Source: Nitrospira sp. CG24C
GTDB taxonomy: Bacteria; Nitrospirota; Nitrospiria; Nitrospirales; Nitrospiraceae
Length of the DNA: 64,000 nt
Assembly (NCBI GenBank): GCA_002869885.2
Contig: NEWR02000017.1
Span: forward strand, 164,627-228,626
Direction of reading: 5' to 3'
Shown here: positions 51,764 to 60,473 of the stretch, piece by piece
How the letters are laid out: the number at the start of each line of letters is the position of its first letter
How positions within the stretch are numbered: position 1 is the first letter of the stretch
The notes under the pieces: model-generated
What the model was told of the DNA's origin: nothing
Databases searched by the model: none
The model's input: only the letters and a program-made list of their open reading frames with translations
Position numbers and translations under genes: made by a program

Positions 51764-53515
51764 ATGCAGACGTCGTCCCAAAAAACCATCGAACCACATG
51801 CTTACGACCCCTTAATCCAAGGGGGGTTCATCCTCCAGGCGGATTTCGTGAAAGCTGTTAAGGAGTCCGTGAGGGGATCAACCGACTTGGAAGGTTTGCT
51901 TCTCGGAAGATACCGAATCCCGAAAGCCGTGCTCGGAAAGACTTTGAGTACCTTCTTCGACTGCCCCTATATTCCTTACGACGGACGAACCCTGGCCGAT
52001 CCCCAACTCCTCAATAATCTGAGCCACGATTACCTCCGCAGACACCATTGGCTCCCGTTGAAGCAACAGGGTGATATTCTGGATGTCCTGATCGACAACC
52101 CCCATGATCTCGATAGAGGTCATGACATCCGACGTTCCTTCCCTGGTCTGACGATACGGTTTGCCCTGGGTCTTCGGTGTGACATCGAGCGGTTTCTCAG
52201 CGCCACGATCGGAGACGCCGACAGTGGGTCCATTGCGGATACATTGGGCGAGCTGGTCAACGACGCTCACCAGGAGCAGTCTTTCGACATCGAATCTGAC
52301 GGCATTGACGAGAACGATTCCGCGATCGTACGGCTCGCGAATCAGATTATTGCCGAGGCATACAAGCACGAGGCGTCTGACATCCATGTCGAACCCTACT
52401 CGGATCGCAAGGAAACAGCGATCCGTTTTCGCGTGGATGGTACCTGTTCCACCTATATGCGGATTCCCGCGATTTATCGCCGAGCCTTGGTGTCCCGTAT
52501 CAAGATCATGTCCAACCTGGATATTGCTGAACGCCGGAAACCACAGGACGGGAAGATCCGATTCAAGCTGAACCAGGATAGGGAAATCGAACTGCGCGTG
52601 GCCACCGTGCCGACCGCCGGTAACAATGAAGACATTGTCATGCGCTTGCTCACGGCGAGAGAGCCCCTTCCTCTCGAGGCCATGGAGTTTGCTCCGGCCA
52701 CGCTCAAAGCGCTCCTGGAAATCGCCGAGAAACCGCACGGTATCATCTTGTGCGTAGGCCCGACCGGATCCGGAAAGACGACGACCCTGCATGCCCTGCT
52801 TCGTCATATCAATACAGACGAACGGAAAATCTGGACGGCGGAAGATCCTATCGAGATCACCCAGGATGGCCTTCGGCAAGTGCAGGTCCATCCAAAAATT
52901 GGGTTTACCTTTGTCTCCGCCATGCGGTCGTTCTTACGAGCCGACCCTGATGTCATCATGATCGGTGAGATGCGGGATAAGGAAACTGCCGATGTGGCTA
53001 TCGAGGCCTCGCTGACCGGACACCTGGTCTTGAGCACCTTGCACACGAACGGGGCGGTCGAGACTGTAATCCGTCTCCTCGACCTGGGATGCGACTCCTT
53101 CAACTTTGCCGATGCCATGCAGGGGGTGATCGCTAAACGCCTCTGCAAACGGATCTGCGTCAATTGTAAAGAGCCGTACCATCCAACGGCGCAGGAGTAC
53201 GACAAACTGGCTCATTGGTACGGTATACAGGCCTGGGACATGCTCGGAGTGGGCTATCGCGAGGACTTCCAGCTCTATCGAGGGCGTGGCTGCGATGCCT
53301 GCAGCCAGACAGGCCTCAAGGGTCGGGTCGCCTTACACGAACTCCTATGTGGATCGGATGAAATGCGAAACCTGATCCAGAACCGCGCCAAAACGACAGA
53401 GATGCAGTGCCTGGCCGAGAAGGAAGGGATGGTGACACTCGTGCAGGACGGAATTCAAAAAATACTCGCCGGCTTGACCACCTATGAGCAAGTCAGAACA
53501 GTTGCCATGAGGTAG
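51764..53515 (+). CDS. PilB/GspE-type assembly ATPase
   Basis: 583 residues. N-terminal MshEN-like half (about 20-170), then the secretion ATPase: ASDIHVEPYSDRKETAIRFR, Walker A GPTGSGKTTTLH (about 331), Asp box TAEDPIEI, Walker B DVIMIGEMRD (about 395), His box ASLTGHLVLSTLHTN, and a zinc knuckle CVNC..CDAC (about 465-510). Drives type IV pilus or type II secretion assembly. No other pilus genes are near; a PilZ protein lies convergently. So it is an orphan in this window. Confidence 0.9.
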   Translation: MQTSSQKTIEPHAYDPLIQGGFILQADFVKAVKESVRGSTDLEGLLLGRYRIPKAVLGKTLSTFFDCPYIPYDGRTLADPQLLNNLSHDYLRRHHWLPLKQQGDILDVLIDNPHDLDRGHDIRRSFPGLTIRFALGLRCDIERFLSATIGDADSGSIADTLGELVNDAHQEQSFDIESDGIDENDSAIVRLANQIIAEAYKHEASDIHVEPYSDRKETAIRFRVDGTCSTYMRIPAIYRRALVSRIKIMSNLDIAERRKPQDGKIRFKLNQDREIELRVATVPTAGNNEDIVMRLLTAREPLPLEAMEFAPATLKALLEIAEKPHGIILCVGPTGSGKTTTLHALLRHINTDERKIWTAEDPIEITQDGLRQVQVHPKIGFTFVSAMRSFLRADPDVIMIGEMRDKETADVAIEASLTGHLVLSTLHTNGAVETVIRLLDLGCDSFNFADAMQGVIAKRLCKRICVNCKEPYHPTAQEYDKLAHWYGIQAWDMLGVGYREDFQLYRGRGCDACSQTGLKGRVALHELLCGSDEMRNLIQNRAKTTEMQCLAEKEGMVTLVQDGIQKILAGLTTYEQVRTVAMR

Positions 53516-53544
53516 CCGCTAGGGTCTCATCGCAGATGCCTCAT

Positions 53545-53859
53545 TCAGCTCGTTGATTCCAGCGCCTTCACGAACTGCTTCAGCCGCTCTCTTTCTTCAG
53601 GGCGAATCTTGATAAACTCAACACCGAACCTTCTCGCGGAAGCCCACCGGACTGCTGCCAGATCGACCAGGATCGGCTCCTCTCGCTCTCGGAGTTGCAT
53701 CGTCAATTGCAGATAGACTCCAAGGCCAGCGACGGCGTCCGACGTGATGGCGCAGCCCTCCGCCGTCACATTCAAAATTGTGCCCCCGTCGGAAAGCTGG
53801 TCTCCACTGAACGACACGGGAAGTTGCACCGCGAATCGGGTATGCTTGCGTCCTTCCAT
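53545..53859 (-). CDS. Single PilZ-domain protein
   Basis: 104 residues. PilZ domain with MEGRKHTRFAV (RxxxR-type start) and ILNVTAEGCAI (N/DxSxxG-type loop, with T instead of S), followed by RRFGVEFIKIRPEERERLK. Binding of c-di-GMP is plausible; the variant loop makes it uncertain. Convergent with the pilus ATPase gene, 29 bases apart. Confidence 0.85.
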   Translation of the reverse strand: MEGRKHTRFAVQLPVSFSGDQLSDGGTILNVTAEGCAITSDAVAGLGVYLQLTMQLREREEPILVDLAAVRWASARRFGVEFIKIRPEERERLKQFVKALESTS

Positions 53860-53983
53860 AAGGTTCCCTGCCGATCATCGGCTATGGCGCGAGAAGCTTC
53901 TCACGATGCCGACGACATCTCTCTGCTTCGGAATAATCTGTCGAGAACTGGATCGTAATTCCACCATCTCGATCATTCGCATT

Positions 53984-54048
53984 CTAACAGGGTCATGAAA
54001 AAGTCCGCCAGTTGAAAGATCACGGCTGAGATCGAAAGCGTATGCTAG
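53984..54048. repeat. Family B end 3' of the aminotransferase gene
   Basis: CATGAAAAAGTCCGCCAGTT matches the family B end with one altered position (GGTCATG for GGATGCTG). The block ends at a CTAG that forms the TAG stop of the minus-strand aminotransferase gene. The interior between is short and irregular. Confidence 0.5.
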
Positions 54049-55202
54049 GCAAGCCGCGCAAGCCTCCGGCAAGCGTCGTCGATATCGGAATCGATTTTCG
54101 CATAGCTGAATCGAATGAACTGTTTCCCCTCAGCCCCGGAGAAGAAGGCTTCCCCCGGCACGCCGGCCAAGCCGATCGTCTCAAGAAGAAACATTGCTCG
54201 TGCTTTTCCCGTTGTGCCAGGCAGGCGCGACGCATCGGCCAGCACATAGTATGCGCCTCGCGGAATCGACGGTGTCAGACCGGCCTTCGCCAAGGCCTGG
54301 CAGAACCGATCGCGTTTCTGTTGATAGTCGCGCGCCAGATCGCGGTAGAACGAGTCCGGGAGTTCCTGGATACCCGCCGCCACCCCCGCCTGCAACGGCG
54401 TCGGGGCACAGACATAGAGCAGGTCGTTCATGGCGCCGATCGCCTGAGCCCACCTCGCTGCAGCGACGCTGTAACCAATGCGCCAGCCGGTGATGCTAAA
54501 AGTCTTGGAGTAGCCGCCGAGAGTAATCGTGCGGTCGGCCATGCCCGGCAGAGTTGCAAGGCTCACATGGGTACGGCCGTCATATAGAAAGTATTCGTAG
54601 ATTTCATCGGTAAATACGAACAGATCATGCTGTTGTGCGATCGCCGCAATACACTCCAGCTCGCTCCTGCTGAATACTTTTCCGGAAGGATTGCCGGGCG
54701 AATTCACGATGATCGCCCTGGTTCGAGGCGTGATGACGCGCTCGATATCGGCCCCGGAAAAGCTCCAATCGGGGGCTCGCATCTTCACCACAACCGGAAC
54801 CGCCTCAACCGCGAGTAGCGCGCTGATGTGATACTGATAATAGGGCTCGAAGAGGACAACCTCGTCCCCGGGATCGAGCAGGGCCAGGCAGGCACAATGA
54901 AAGGCCCCGGTGGCTCCCGCACTGACTGTCACGTCTGTTTCCGGATCAGCCACAATGCCGTTGTACTGCACGAGCTTCTTGGCGATCGCCTGCCGCAGTT
55001 CGGACAATCCATCGAATCGCGAATAGACATTCTTCCCCTGCTCCATCGCCTGCGCCGCAGCTCGAAGCACCGTCGGTGGAACCGGCGTGTCGCAGACCCC
55101 TTGTGCCATGTTGAGGCCCTTCGCCTCGATACAGGCCTGGGTCATCGCTCGAATCTCCGAATGGGCCAATCCGGCCATTCGTTGGTTGATGTGCCGTTTC
55201 AT
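54045..55202 (-). CDS. Class I/II PLP aminotransferase
   Basis: 385 residues. Fold-type I enzyme with NMAQGVCDTPVPP at the N-terminus, VTVSAGATGAFHCACLALLD, the PLP-phosphate and ring motif NSPGNPSGKVFS, FTDEIYEYF (Asp) and the Schiff-base lysine in GGYSKTFSITGWRIGY. The pattern matches the aspartate/aromatic or methionine-salvage aminotransferases of the AAT-I family; substrate not determined. Strong ribosome-binding site (GAGGAGGAG) before the ATG. The stop is TAG within CTAG at the edge of a repeat. Confidence 0.92.
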   Translation of the reverse strand: MKRHINQRMAGLAHSEIRAMTQACIEAKGLNMAQGVCDTPVPPTVLRAAAQAMEQGKNVYSRFDGLSELRQAIAKKLVQYNGIVADPETDVTVSAGATGAFHCACLALLDPGDEVVLFEPYYQYHISALLAVEAVPVVVKMRAPDWSFSGADIERVITPRTRAIIVNSPGNPSGKVFSRSELECIAAIAQQHDLFVFTDEIYEYFLYDGRTHVSLATLPGMADRTITLGGYSKTFSITGWRIGYSVAAARWAQAIGAMNDLLYVCAPTPLQAGVAAGIQELPDSFYRDLARDYQQKRDRFCQALAKAGLTPSIPRGAYYVLADASRLPGTTGKARAMFLLETIGLAGVPGEAFFSGAEGKQFIRFSYAKIDSDIDDACRRLARLA

Positions 55203-55515
55203 CGTCGCACTCCTCCTCGATCAAAGATTCTCTCTTGTCGCAGACCAATTCCATACAGGTCAAGCCCTCTTCTACTCAGACCGTGAAATAAGCCGATTCC
55301 GATACGATGGCCAAGTTTCAATCTCTGACCATGAAGTCGCGATAGCGGAACGTCAAGACCACCGGCTCAGGCTTGCCGTCTATTCTTTTTTAGAAGGATG
55401 ACTTCGAGGGCGAGTGCGCGTGATCTCTCTACAGGAGGGTGTCAGGTAACGTCTCTTATCCAAGCGCAGATCGGCATGGTATTCCGCATATAAGGGCCAA
55501 TCTCTAGCCCATCCC
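55203..55515. other. Intergenic stretch
   Basis: About 310 bases between the aminotransferase and the lytic transglycosylase, both on the minus strand. Contains no supported gene and no repeat that I can match. It should hold the promoter of the aminotransferase. Confidence 0.5.
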
Positions 55516-56076
55516 TTATTTGTTATTATTCTTGAGAGAAGGTTGCGGGTGAGAACGAAACACCTCGTAGTACCGCAGCACTTTCCTTATGTAGGCACGG
55601 GTTTCTCGAATGTGCGGGACTTTGTGACCTTTGACCCGATGGACGCCGGCGTTATAGGCCGCCAGGGCCAAGGGAAGTTCGCCTTGGTAAAGGTTCAGCA
55701 GGTGCCGCAGTTGCTTCGCGCCTCCGCGGATGTTCTGGATCGGGTCGTAGACATCGTTCACACGCAACGTGGCCGCGGTAGCCGGCGTGAGTTGCATTAA
55801 ACCGACTGCGCCTTTGCGAGACACGGCATGCTGGCGAAATCCAGATTCGGCCTTGATGACAGCACGTAGCAATGCAGGGTCGAGACGATATTTTTTGGCG
55901 TACCATTTGATGGCCCGATGGATTTCCTGGTTAGAATACCGAGGGTAGACACTGTCATAGTCGGGCCGCGTCGGCGTAGGGACTGCAGCAACCAGCAGAC
56001 ACAACAGCGCCAGCGCACAAGAGATGCGCAGCAAGCGTGAATAGAGTGGTCTGCGCCTCCCGTTGTCGATAGCCAT
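55516..56076 (-). CDS. Lytic transglycosylase (SLT domain)
   Basis: 186 residues. N-terminal hydrophobic segment (RLLRISCALALLCLLVAAVP) as signal or anchor, then an SLT domain with the catalytic Glu in RAVIKAESGFRQHAVSRKGA, VGLMQLTPATAATLRVND, IRGGAKQLRHLLNLYQGE and PLALAAYNAG. Cleaves glycan strands with anhydro-sugar formation in the periplasm. Start at 56076 (MAIDNGRRR) is chosen over 56136 because it gives a compact signal region. Confidence 0.92.
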   Translation of the reverse strand: MAIDNGRRRPLYSRLLRISCALALLCLLVAAVPTPTRPDYDSVYPRYSNQEIHRAIKWYAKKYRLDPALLRAVIKAESGFRQHAVSRKGAVGLMQLTPATAATLRVNDVYDPIQNIRGGAKQLRHLLNLYQGELPLALAAYNAGVHRVKGHKVPHIRETRAYIRKVLRYYEVFRSHPQPSLKNNNK

Positions 56077-56361
56077 GATGTGCGGTTGGATACCTGTGCG
56101 CAAAGCAGCCTCCATAAGAAGCCTGAAAAGCCTCAAGATCCATGCCGAAATGGTTCTCCGCTAACGTGCGGATAGGACAGGGGAAACGGTGGTTATGCCT
56201 TATACCGTGCTGTGGTGCGATCTGCACAGAGTGGACTTTTGGGAACTGTTGCCCCTCACGGGTGGCACAGTTCTTTCACGATGAAAACTTCTCGGAAGTT
56301 ATCAATAAAAGAATCGGGAACGGCTGCGCAGGCTCAGGCGAGGCGGGTTGGCAGGGTTTAG
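56077..56361. other. Intergenic stretch upstream of the transglycosylase
   Basis: About 285 bases on the far side of the lytic transglycosylase start, up to the hairpin at 56362. It contains an alternative start region for the transglycosylase and no recognisable gene. Confidence 0.45.
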
Positions 56362-56436
56362 CTGGTCTATCCAGTTAGTTTGGTTCAACCAACAAACCGG
56401 ATAGACCGAATAGACCAAATGAACAAGGCTGGCTAG
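56362..56436. repeat. Hairpin of GGTCTAT/GGTTAG-type units
   Basis: Left arm CTGGTCTATCCAGTTAGTTT GGTTCAACC and right arm AACCGGATAGACCGAATAGA through CCAAATGAAC are complementary by units. The same GGTTAGTTTGGTTCAACC unit is found at 1845. It ends with CTAG, which is the stop of the LOG-like gene on the minus strand. Confidence 0.7.
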
Positions 56437-56942
56437 AGCAGATCGCCGATCAGCTTCACCGCCTCTTCAGGCGAGGCAGCGGCATGGACGAGATGGGGCG
56501 CGAGATTTTTGAACAGGCCCACCCCGGCCTTGTCGGCCCCCAACAGAATGACGGTCTTCTTTGCCTTGAGCGCTAATGCAACTTCTGAAACCGTCCCAGT
56601 ACCGCCGAGCCCGCAAGCCACGATGATGTCGCTGGACATGACGTTCACGTTGTTGCGCGCTTGGCCCAGGTCCGTGACAATCGCCACATCCACATACCGG
56701 GACACCCGTGCTTTGCCATCCGGGAGAATCCCGATGGTCAAGCTGCCGGGCACCGACTTCGCCCCCTCACTGGCCGCGTCCATCACGCCGCTCGCACGTC
56801 CTCCTGTCAACACCACCCACCCTTGACGCGCGATGAGTTCTCCCAAAGTTTTGGCGTCGGCCAATTCCCGGAGACCGGCTTTGGCTGGGCCCATGACACC
56901 GATCACTGGTTTTCTGGTCGATTGCCGAATCGGACGTTTCAC
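56433..56942 (-). CDS. LOG-like (TIGR00725 type) nucleotide-binding protein
   Basis: 169 residues. Rossmann-like SLOG fold: PVIGVMGPAKAGLRELADAK, LTGGRASGVMDAASEGAKS and the loop ACGLGGTGTVSEVALALKA. Members are called LOG or DprA/SLOG-like and may bind nucleotides or nucleotide messengers; no enzyme activity can be assigned. The GTG at 56942 with TGAGG upstream is preferred over the GTG at 56975. The TAG stop is within a CTAG at the edge of a hairpin repeat. Confidence 0.8.
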   Translation of the reverse strand: MKRPIRQSTRKPVIGVMGPAKAGLRELADAKTLGELIARQGWVVLTGGRASGVMDAASEGAKSVPGSLTIGILPDGKARVSRYVDVAIVTDLGQARNNVNVMSSDIIVACGLGGTGTVSEVALALKAKKTVILLGADKAGVGLFKNLAPHLVHAAASPEEAVKLIGDLL

Positions 56943-57070
56943 GAAGCGCACCTCAGTGGGCAAGAGTATTGGCACAGATTGCTGGATTCAGAAATATACA
57001 CTGAGGGTGGAGGGTTTGTCGCGCGATTCTTGCGGGGGCAGGCCGATAGAAAGAAGCCGTCTGGTTTGAG

Positions 57071-57691
57071 TTACGGTTTTCCCCACAACTCTTCCAGCCG
57101 CTGGGCGCGACCACAATTGTATTTGTAGAGTTTGTAGCGGATGGGATTCTTCTTGTAGAAGTCTTGGTGATATTCCTCGGCGGGATAGAACTGCAGAGCC
57201 ATCGCGATCTGAGTGACGATCGGTTCTTTGAATCGTCTCGACTGCTCGATCGACTGCTTAGAGCTGTCCGATGCGCGTTTCTCTTCGTCGGTGCGAAAGA
57301 AAATGGCGGAGCGATACTGATTACCGTGGTCGCAGAACTGAGCGTTCGGTGTGATCGGATCGACGTTGTGCCAAAAAGCATCTAGGAGCTTTTGGTAACT
57401 CACTTTAGCCGGATCATAGACCACTTCGACCGATTCCGTGTGCCCTGTCCGTCCAGCAGATACCTCTTTGTAGGTCGGATTGGAAACCGTCCCTCCCATA
57501 TATCCTGAAGTTGCAGACAGCACCCCCTCAACCTTCTCAAAGACTTCTTCCATGCACCAGAAACAACCCCCTGCGAAGTAGGCCTTGCCCGACGTCGCAT
57601 CCGCTGCCGCTAGACCGGTCGATGGTACGTTCCATGCTCCAATGAGGAGAACGGCCACGGTAAGAACCGATCGGGTGATTTGTCTTCTCAT
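57071..57691 (-). CDS. msrA: Peptide methionine sulfoxide reductase, exported
   Basis: 206 residues. Signal-like N-terminus (VLTVAVLLIGAWNVP) then MsrA: catalytic FAGGCFWCMEEVFEKVEG with nucleophile C43, GYMGGTVSNPTYKEVSAGRT, GHTESVEVVYDP and a C-terminal YKYNCGRAQRLEELWG. Reduces methionine sulfoxide in periplasmic proteins. Good ribosome-binding site (AAGGAGGG) before the ATG. Confidence 0.95.
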   Translation of the reverse strand: MRRQITRSVLTVAVLLIGAWNVPSTGLAAADATSGKAYFAGGCFWCMEEVFEKVEGVLSATSGYMGGTVSNPTYKEVSAGRTGHTESVEVVYDPAKVSYQKLLDAFWHNVDPITPNAQFCDHGNQYRSAIFFRTDEEKRASDSSKQSIEQSRRFKEPIVTQIAMALQFYPAEEYHQDFYKKNPIRYKLYKYNCGRAQRLEELWGKP

Positions 57692-57793
57692 GAAACGGCC
57701 CTCCTTACTCACTCAGTCGAATGGCTTAGTAAAGCCTTACAACTTCTCTACGGGCATGGCATCGATTCGGATGTTCCTGTAAGATCGTAGCCC

Positions 57794-58264
57794 ATGCGGA
57801 CTATTGCCTATTCCCTCGTGTGCTTTCTCCTTGTCGCCATGATCGGGTGCGCCTCATGGCTGATGAAAGGCGAACCCCCTGAGGTCCTGGTCACAAATGT
57901 GATGCCCCTGGAGGGAACCGCGTTCGAGCAACGATTGCACGTGGATCTCCGTATCCGCAACCCGAACGATTTCGATCTGTTCGTTACGGGCATCGACTTT
58001 ACGCTCAATCTCAACGGGAAACGGCTGGCCCGAGGATTGAGCAACACAACCATCACAGTCCCTCGACTCAGCGATGCCGTTGTCTCAGTTCAGACAAGCA
58101 CCTCGACCTTCGATGTGGTACGCCAGCTTTTCAGCTTCTCCCAGGCGCAAGACCTCTCATACAACATCACGGGCCGTCTCCACCTCAAAGACGGCCGCCT
58201 GCCCTTCGATAACTCCGGCACTCTCCTCGAAAAAGGCCAGCTCTCCGGCGCACCATCTCCGTAG
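57794..58264 (+). CDS. LEA14-like lipoprotein
   Basis: 156 residues. Lipoprotein signal with FLLVAMIGC (Cys about 19). The LEA type 2 / WHy beta-sandwich pattern follows: LHVDLRIRNPNDFDLFVTGI, FTLNLNGKRLARGL and LSYNITGRLHLKDGRLPFD. These domains are linked to desiccation or stress tolerance in plants; in bacteria they are usually lipoproteins of unknown function. The ATG is separate from the divergent msrA. Confidence 0.85.
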   Translation: MRTIAYSLVCFLLVAMIGCASWLMKGEPPEVLVTNVMPLEGTAFEQRLHVDLRIRNPNDFDLFVTGIDFTLNLNGKRLARGLSNTTITVPRLSDAVVSVQTSTSTFDVVRQLFSFSQAQDLSYNITGRLHLKDGRLPFDNSGTLLEKGQLSGAPSP

Positions 58265-58271
58265 CAGCCCA

Positions 58272-59909
58272 TCACATTCGAGAATCAGCTGGAATGAAGT
58301 CGGCATGGGCCCAGGCTTTCTTGAAACGATCTTCAGCCTCAGCTGCCTGATCATTCTTTTGTTGAGCCCGAAGGCTCTGGATCAATCCGGTCAGCGCCCA
58401 CCCATTGTCCGGATGGCGTAGAAGATCCGCGTGATAGACCGCTTCCGCGTCAGATGGGCGCTCGGCCAGCAAGAGCACAGCCCCAAGATGATGCCGTACG
58501 GATAATGGCCAGAGCGGCGGTTCCGAGTAGGGAAGCGCCTCTTCCATCTTAATCGCCTCCTCGAACAGCCTGATCGCGTCCTCATAGCGCTGGCGGCGGG
58601 CGGCGATCTCTCCTGACAGTATCCGCTCCGCAATCTTGAGAAGCGCCCGCTGGGTCTTTTCTTCCGTCGTGCGATCCCGGCGGATCTGCTTTGTGAGGCC
58701 GGCAAGAACGACATGTTCACCCTCAGCCCCGGGAAGCCGGCCGGTCGCAACAAGGGCGAGTCCTCGTCCCAGCCTCCACATCCCGTCCATCAAACGCAAT
58801 CCCTTGGGCGGCGCAGGCTCTTTGAGTAACTCCTCCCACCGGCCGAACCGAATCATCGAAAAGATCGGCGTCGGGAGGTAGAGTTCTTTCGAGCGATCTT
58901 TGCCGACTTCCTCCACGGTAATCGTCGCCGCCACGTCACGAGCCGCTTTCATGGCTTCGACATTGCGACCCTCCATCGCCAAGGACGCCCAGAGAAAGTG
59001 GAGATTGTGTCTGTAATAACCATCGGCATACTCGCCGGTTGGGTGTTGACTGGCGAAGTACTGCTCATCGACGTGGGCTGCCTGCCGATTCCCTTCCACC
59101 GCCTCGTGGTACTTCCCAACCCGCATGTAAATGTGGGCGGGCATATGAACGAGATGGCCGGCACCCGGCATGAGACCCGGCAGCCGTTCCGCACAGGGCA
59201 AAGCCCGCTCCGGTTGCAACGATGCCTCGACCGCATGCAGGTAAAAATGGCAGGCCCCTGGGTGATCGGGATTCTTCGCAAGCACGGACTCGAGCGTGTT
59301 GACGATCTCGTCGGTGCCAGGCTGCGGTCGTCCATCCGGTTTCCAGAAATCCCAAGGCCGCAGATCCATCAGCGCTTCCGCAAACAGCGTGGCCGCATCG
59401 CCATCTTCAGGAAACCGCTGCGCCACCGATCGCATAGCCTTCGCATAGGCCTCATCGAGTCCCTTGCGCTTGACCCCCTTCCGGCCCACATACCGTGTGA
59501 CCAAGGCCTCGATGTAGGCCTGCTCCGCGGGGGCGATGTGGCCTGCTAACCGACGAGCCTTCTGAGCCATCTCGATGGCACGACGTTCGTCTTTCTTCTC
59601 CATAACACTATTGATGTTGGGGCCGAGCGCCAGCGCAATCCCCCAATAGGGCATAGCAGCCTGCGGATCGAGTTGGGCCGCAGCCTCAAATGACCGGATC
59701 GCTTCTTCGTGGTTGAAGGTATAGACGAGTCGAAGCCCCTGATCGAAATACCGTTGGGCCTGTTCCGATGTGGTGGTGATGGGATGGTGGAGGGAGCCCA
59801 GATTATCGAAGAACGGCGGAGCATCAGTCTGGTCGGCAGGCGCAGCTTCCGCCAGTGAAACCATTCCAAGCCAACAGGCCATACCTGCAACCAAGAATGG
59901 AGCGAACAT
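58272..59909 (-). CDS. Exported TPR protein
   Basis: 545 residues with a signal peptide (LVAGMACWLGMVSLAEAA). It starts as RYFDQGLRLVYTFNHEEAIR, a TPR unit, with further helical repeats (AARRQRYEDAIRLFEEAIKM, HLGAVLLLAERPSDAEAVYH). The opening FFDNLGSLHHPITTTSEQAQ and the central YMRVGKYHEAVEGNRQAAHV are the pattern of a conserved exported TPR family. Function unknown. Start at 59909 begins the signal peptide; the longer frame runs into the hairpin. Confidence 0.8.
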   Translation of the reverse strand: MFAPFLVAGMACWLGMVSLAEAAPADQTDAPPFFDNLGSLHHPITTTSEQAQRYFDQGLRLVYTFNHEEAIRSFEAAAQLDPQAAMPYWGIALALGPNINSVMEKKDERRAIEMAQKARRLAGHIAPAEQAYIEALVTRYVGRKGVKRKGLDEAYAKAMRSVAQRFPEDGDAATLFAEALMDLRPWDFWKPDGRPQPGTDEIVNTLESVLAKNPDHPGACHFYLHAVEASLQPERALPCAERLPGLMPGAGHLVHMPAHIYMRVGKYHEAVEGNRQAAHVDEQYFASQHPTGEYADGYYRHNLHFLWASLAMEGRNVEAMKAARDVAATITVEEVGKDRSKELYLPTPIFSMIRFGRWEELLKEPAPPKGLRLMDGMWRLGRGLALVATGRLPGAEGEHVVLAGLTKQIRRDRTTEEKTQRALLKIAERILSGEIAARRQRYEDAIRLFEEAIKMEEALPYSEPPLWPLSVRHHLGAVLLLAERPSDAEAVYHADLLRHPDNGWALTGLIQSLRAQQKNDQAAEAEDRFKKAWAHADFIPADSRM

Positions 59910-59930
59910 CGATTTTCCCCTAACGCCCGC

Positions 59931-60050
59931 GTGAAACGTCAAATGTGAAATGTTTTGGAAGAAGAGCACACGATAGTCCTACGTTTCACTTTTTGCGTCT
60001 CACGTTTGACCTTTCACGTTTTTCGAGAGCGACCTTTTCAGCATCCTGCC
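59931..60050. repeat. CGTGAAA-type hairpin with family B end
   Basis: Left arm GTGAAACGTCAAATGTGAAA and right arm TACGTTTCACTTTTTGCGTC through CACGTTTGACCTTTCACG, followed by CCTTTTCAGCATCCTGCC, a family B end. The end lies five bases from the stop codon of the lipoprotein gene at 60055. Confidence 0.7.
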
Positions 60051-60054
60051 AGGT

Positions 60055-60444
60055 TTACTGCGATCGTCCGTCCTGATCGATGTTTCGAATAAAGACTGCG
60101 CGGCCCCTGTCATCCACAAAGGCTTCGATCCGATCTCCGACATGGGCCGGCCGATCGATTCGAGTATTTTCGTCATGCGACACGCGATGTTCGACGCCAC
60201 TCACGTCCTGAAGCACATAGGCCCCACCCTCGACCGCCGTCACCTGTCCTGGCAGAGATAAGATATTGGTCGGCATAGTGGGCCGCATCTGGCCGGTTGG
60301 TTGGGCTCCCAACGTCCCCCACACGATCCCCTGTCCAAGATCCTCTTGCTTCGAAGTTCCCACAATGTTGCAGCCGGCGCCCAAGAGACTCATTCCCAGG
60401 ACAATCACGATACAGCACCTTGTCATCCACACCATGTCTATCAT
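60055..60444 (-). CDS. Small lipoprotein
   Basis: 129 residues. Lipobox VLGMSLLGAGC with the lipidated Cys at about 25. The mature chain has SLPGQVTAVEGGAYVLQDVS and GDRIEAFVDDRGRAVFIRNI, suggesting a small beta-barrel (OB or SH3-like) fold. No family named. A family B repeat follows the stop immediately. Confidence 0.65.
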   Translation of the reverse strand: MIDMVWMTRCCIVIVLGMSLLGAGCNIVGTSKQEDLGQGIVWGTLGAQPTGQMRPTMPTNILSLPGQVTAVEGGAYVLQDVSGVEHRVSHDENTRIDRPAHVGDRIEAFVDDRGRAVFIRNIDQDGRSQ

Positions 60445-60473
60445 CTTTCTTGTCCGCTCACAGCGGGCAAACC

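Noticed and set aside
54045-54048. Transposon target-site duplication around repeats
   Set aside because: Flanks of intact family A copies do not show a consistent direct repeat; CTAG at one end only is not a duplication.
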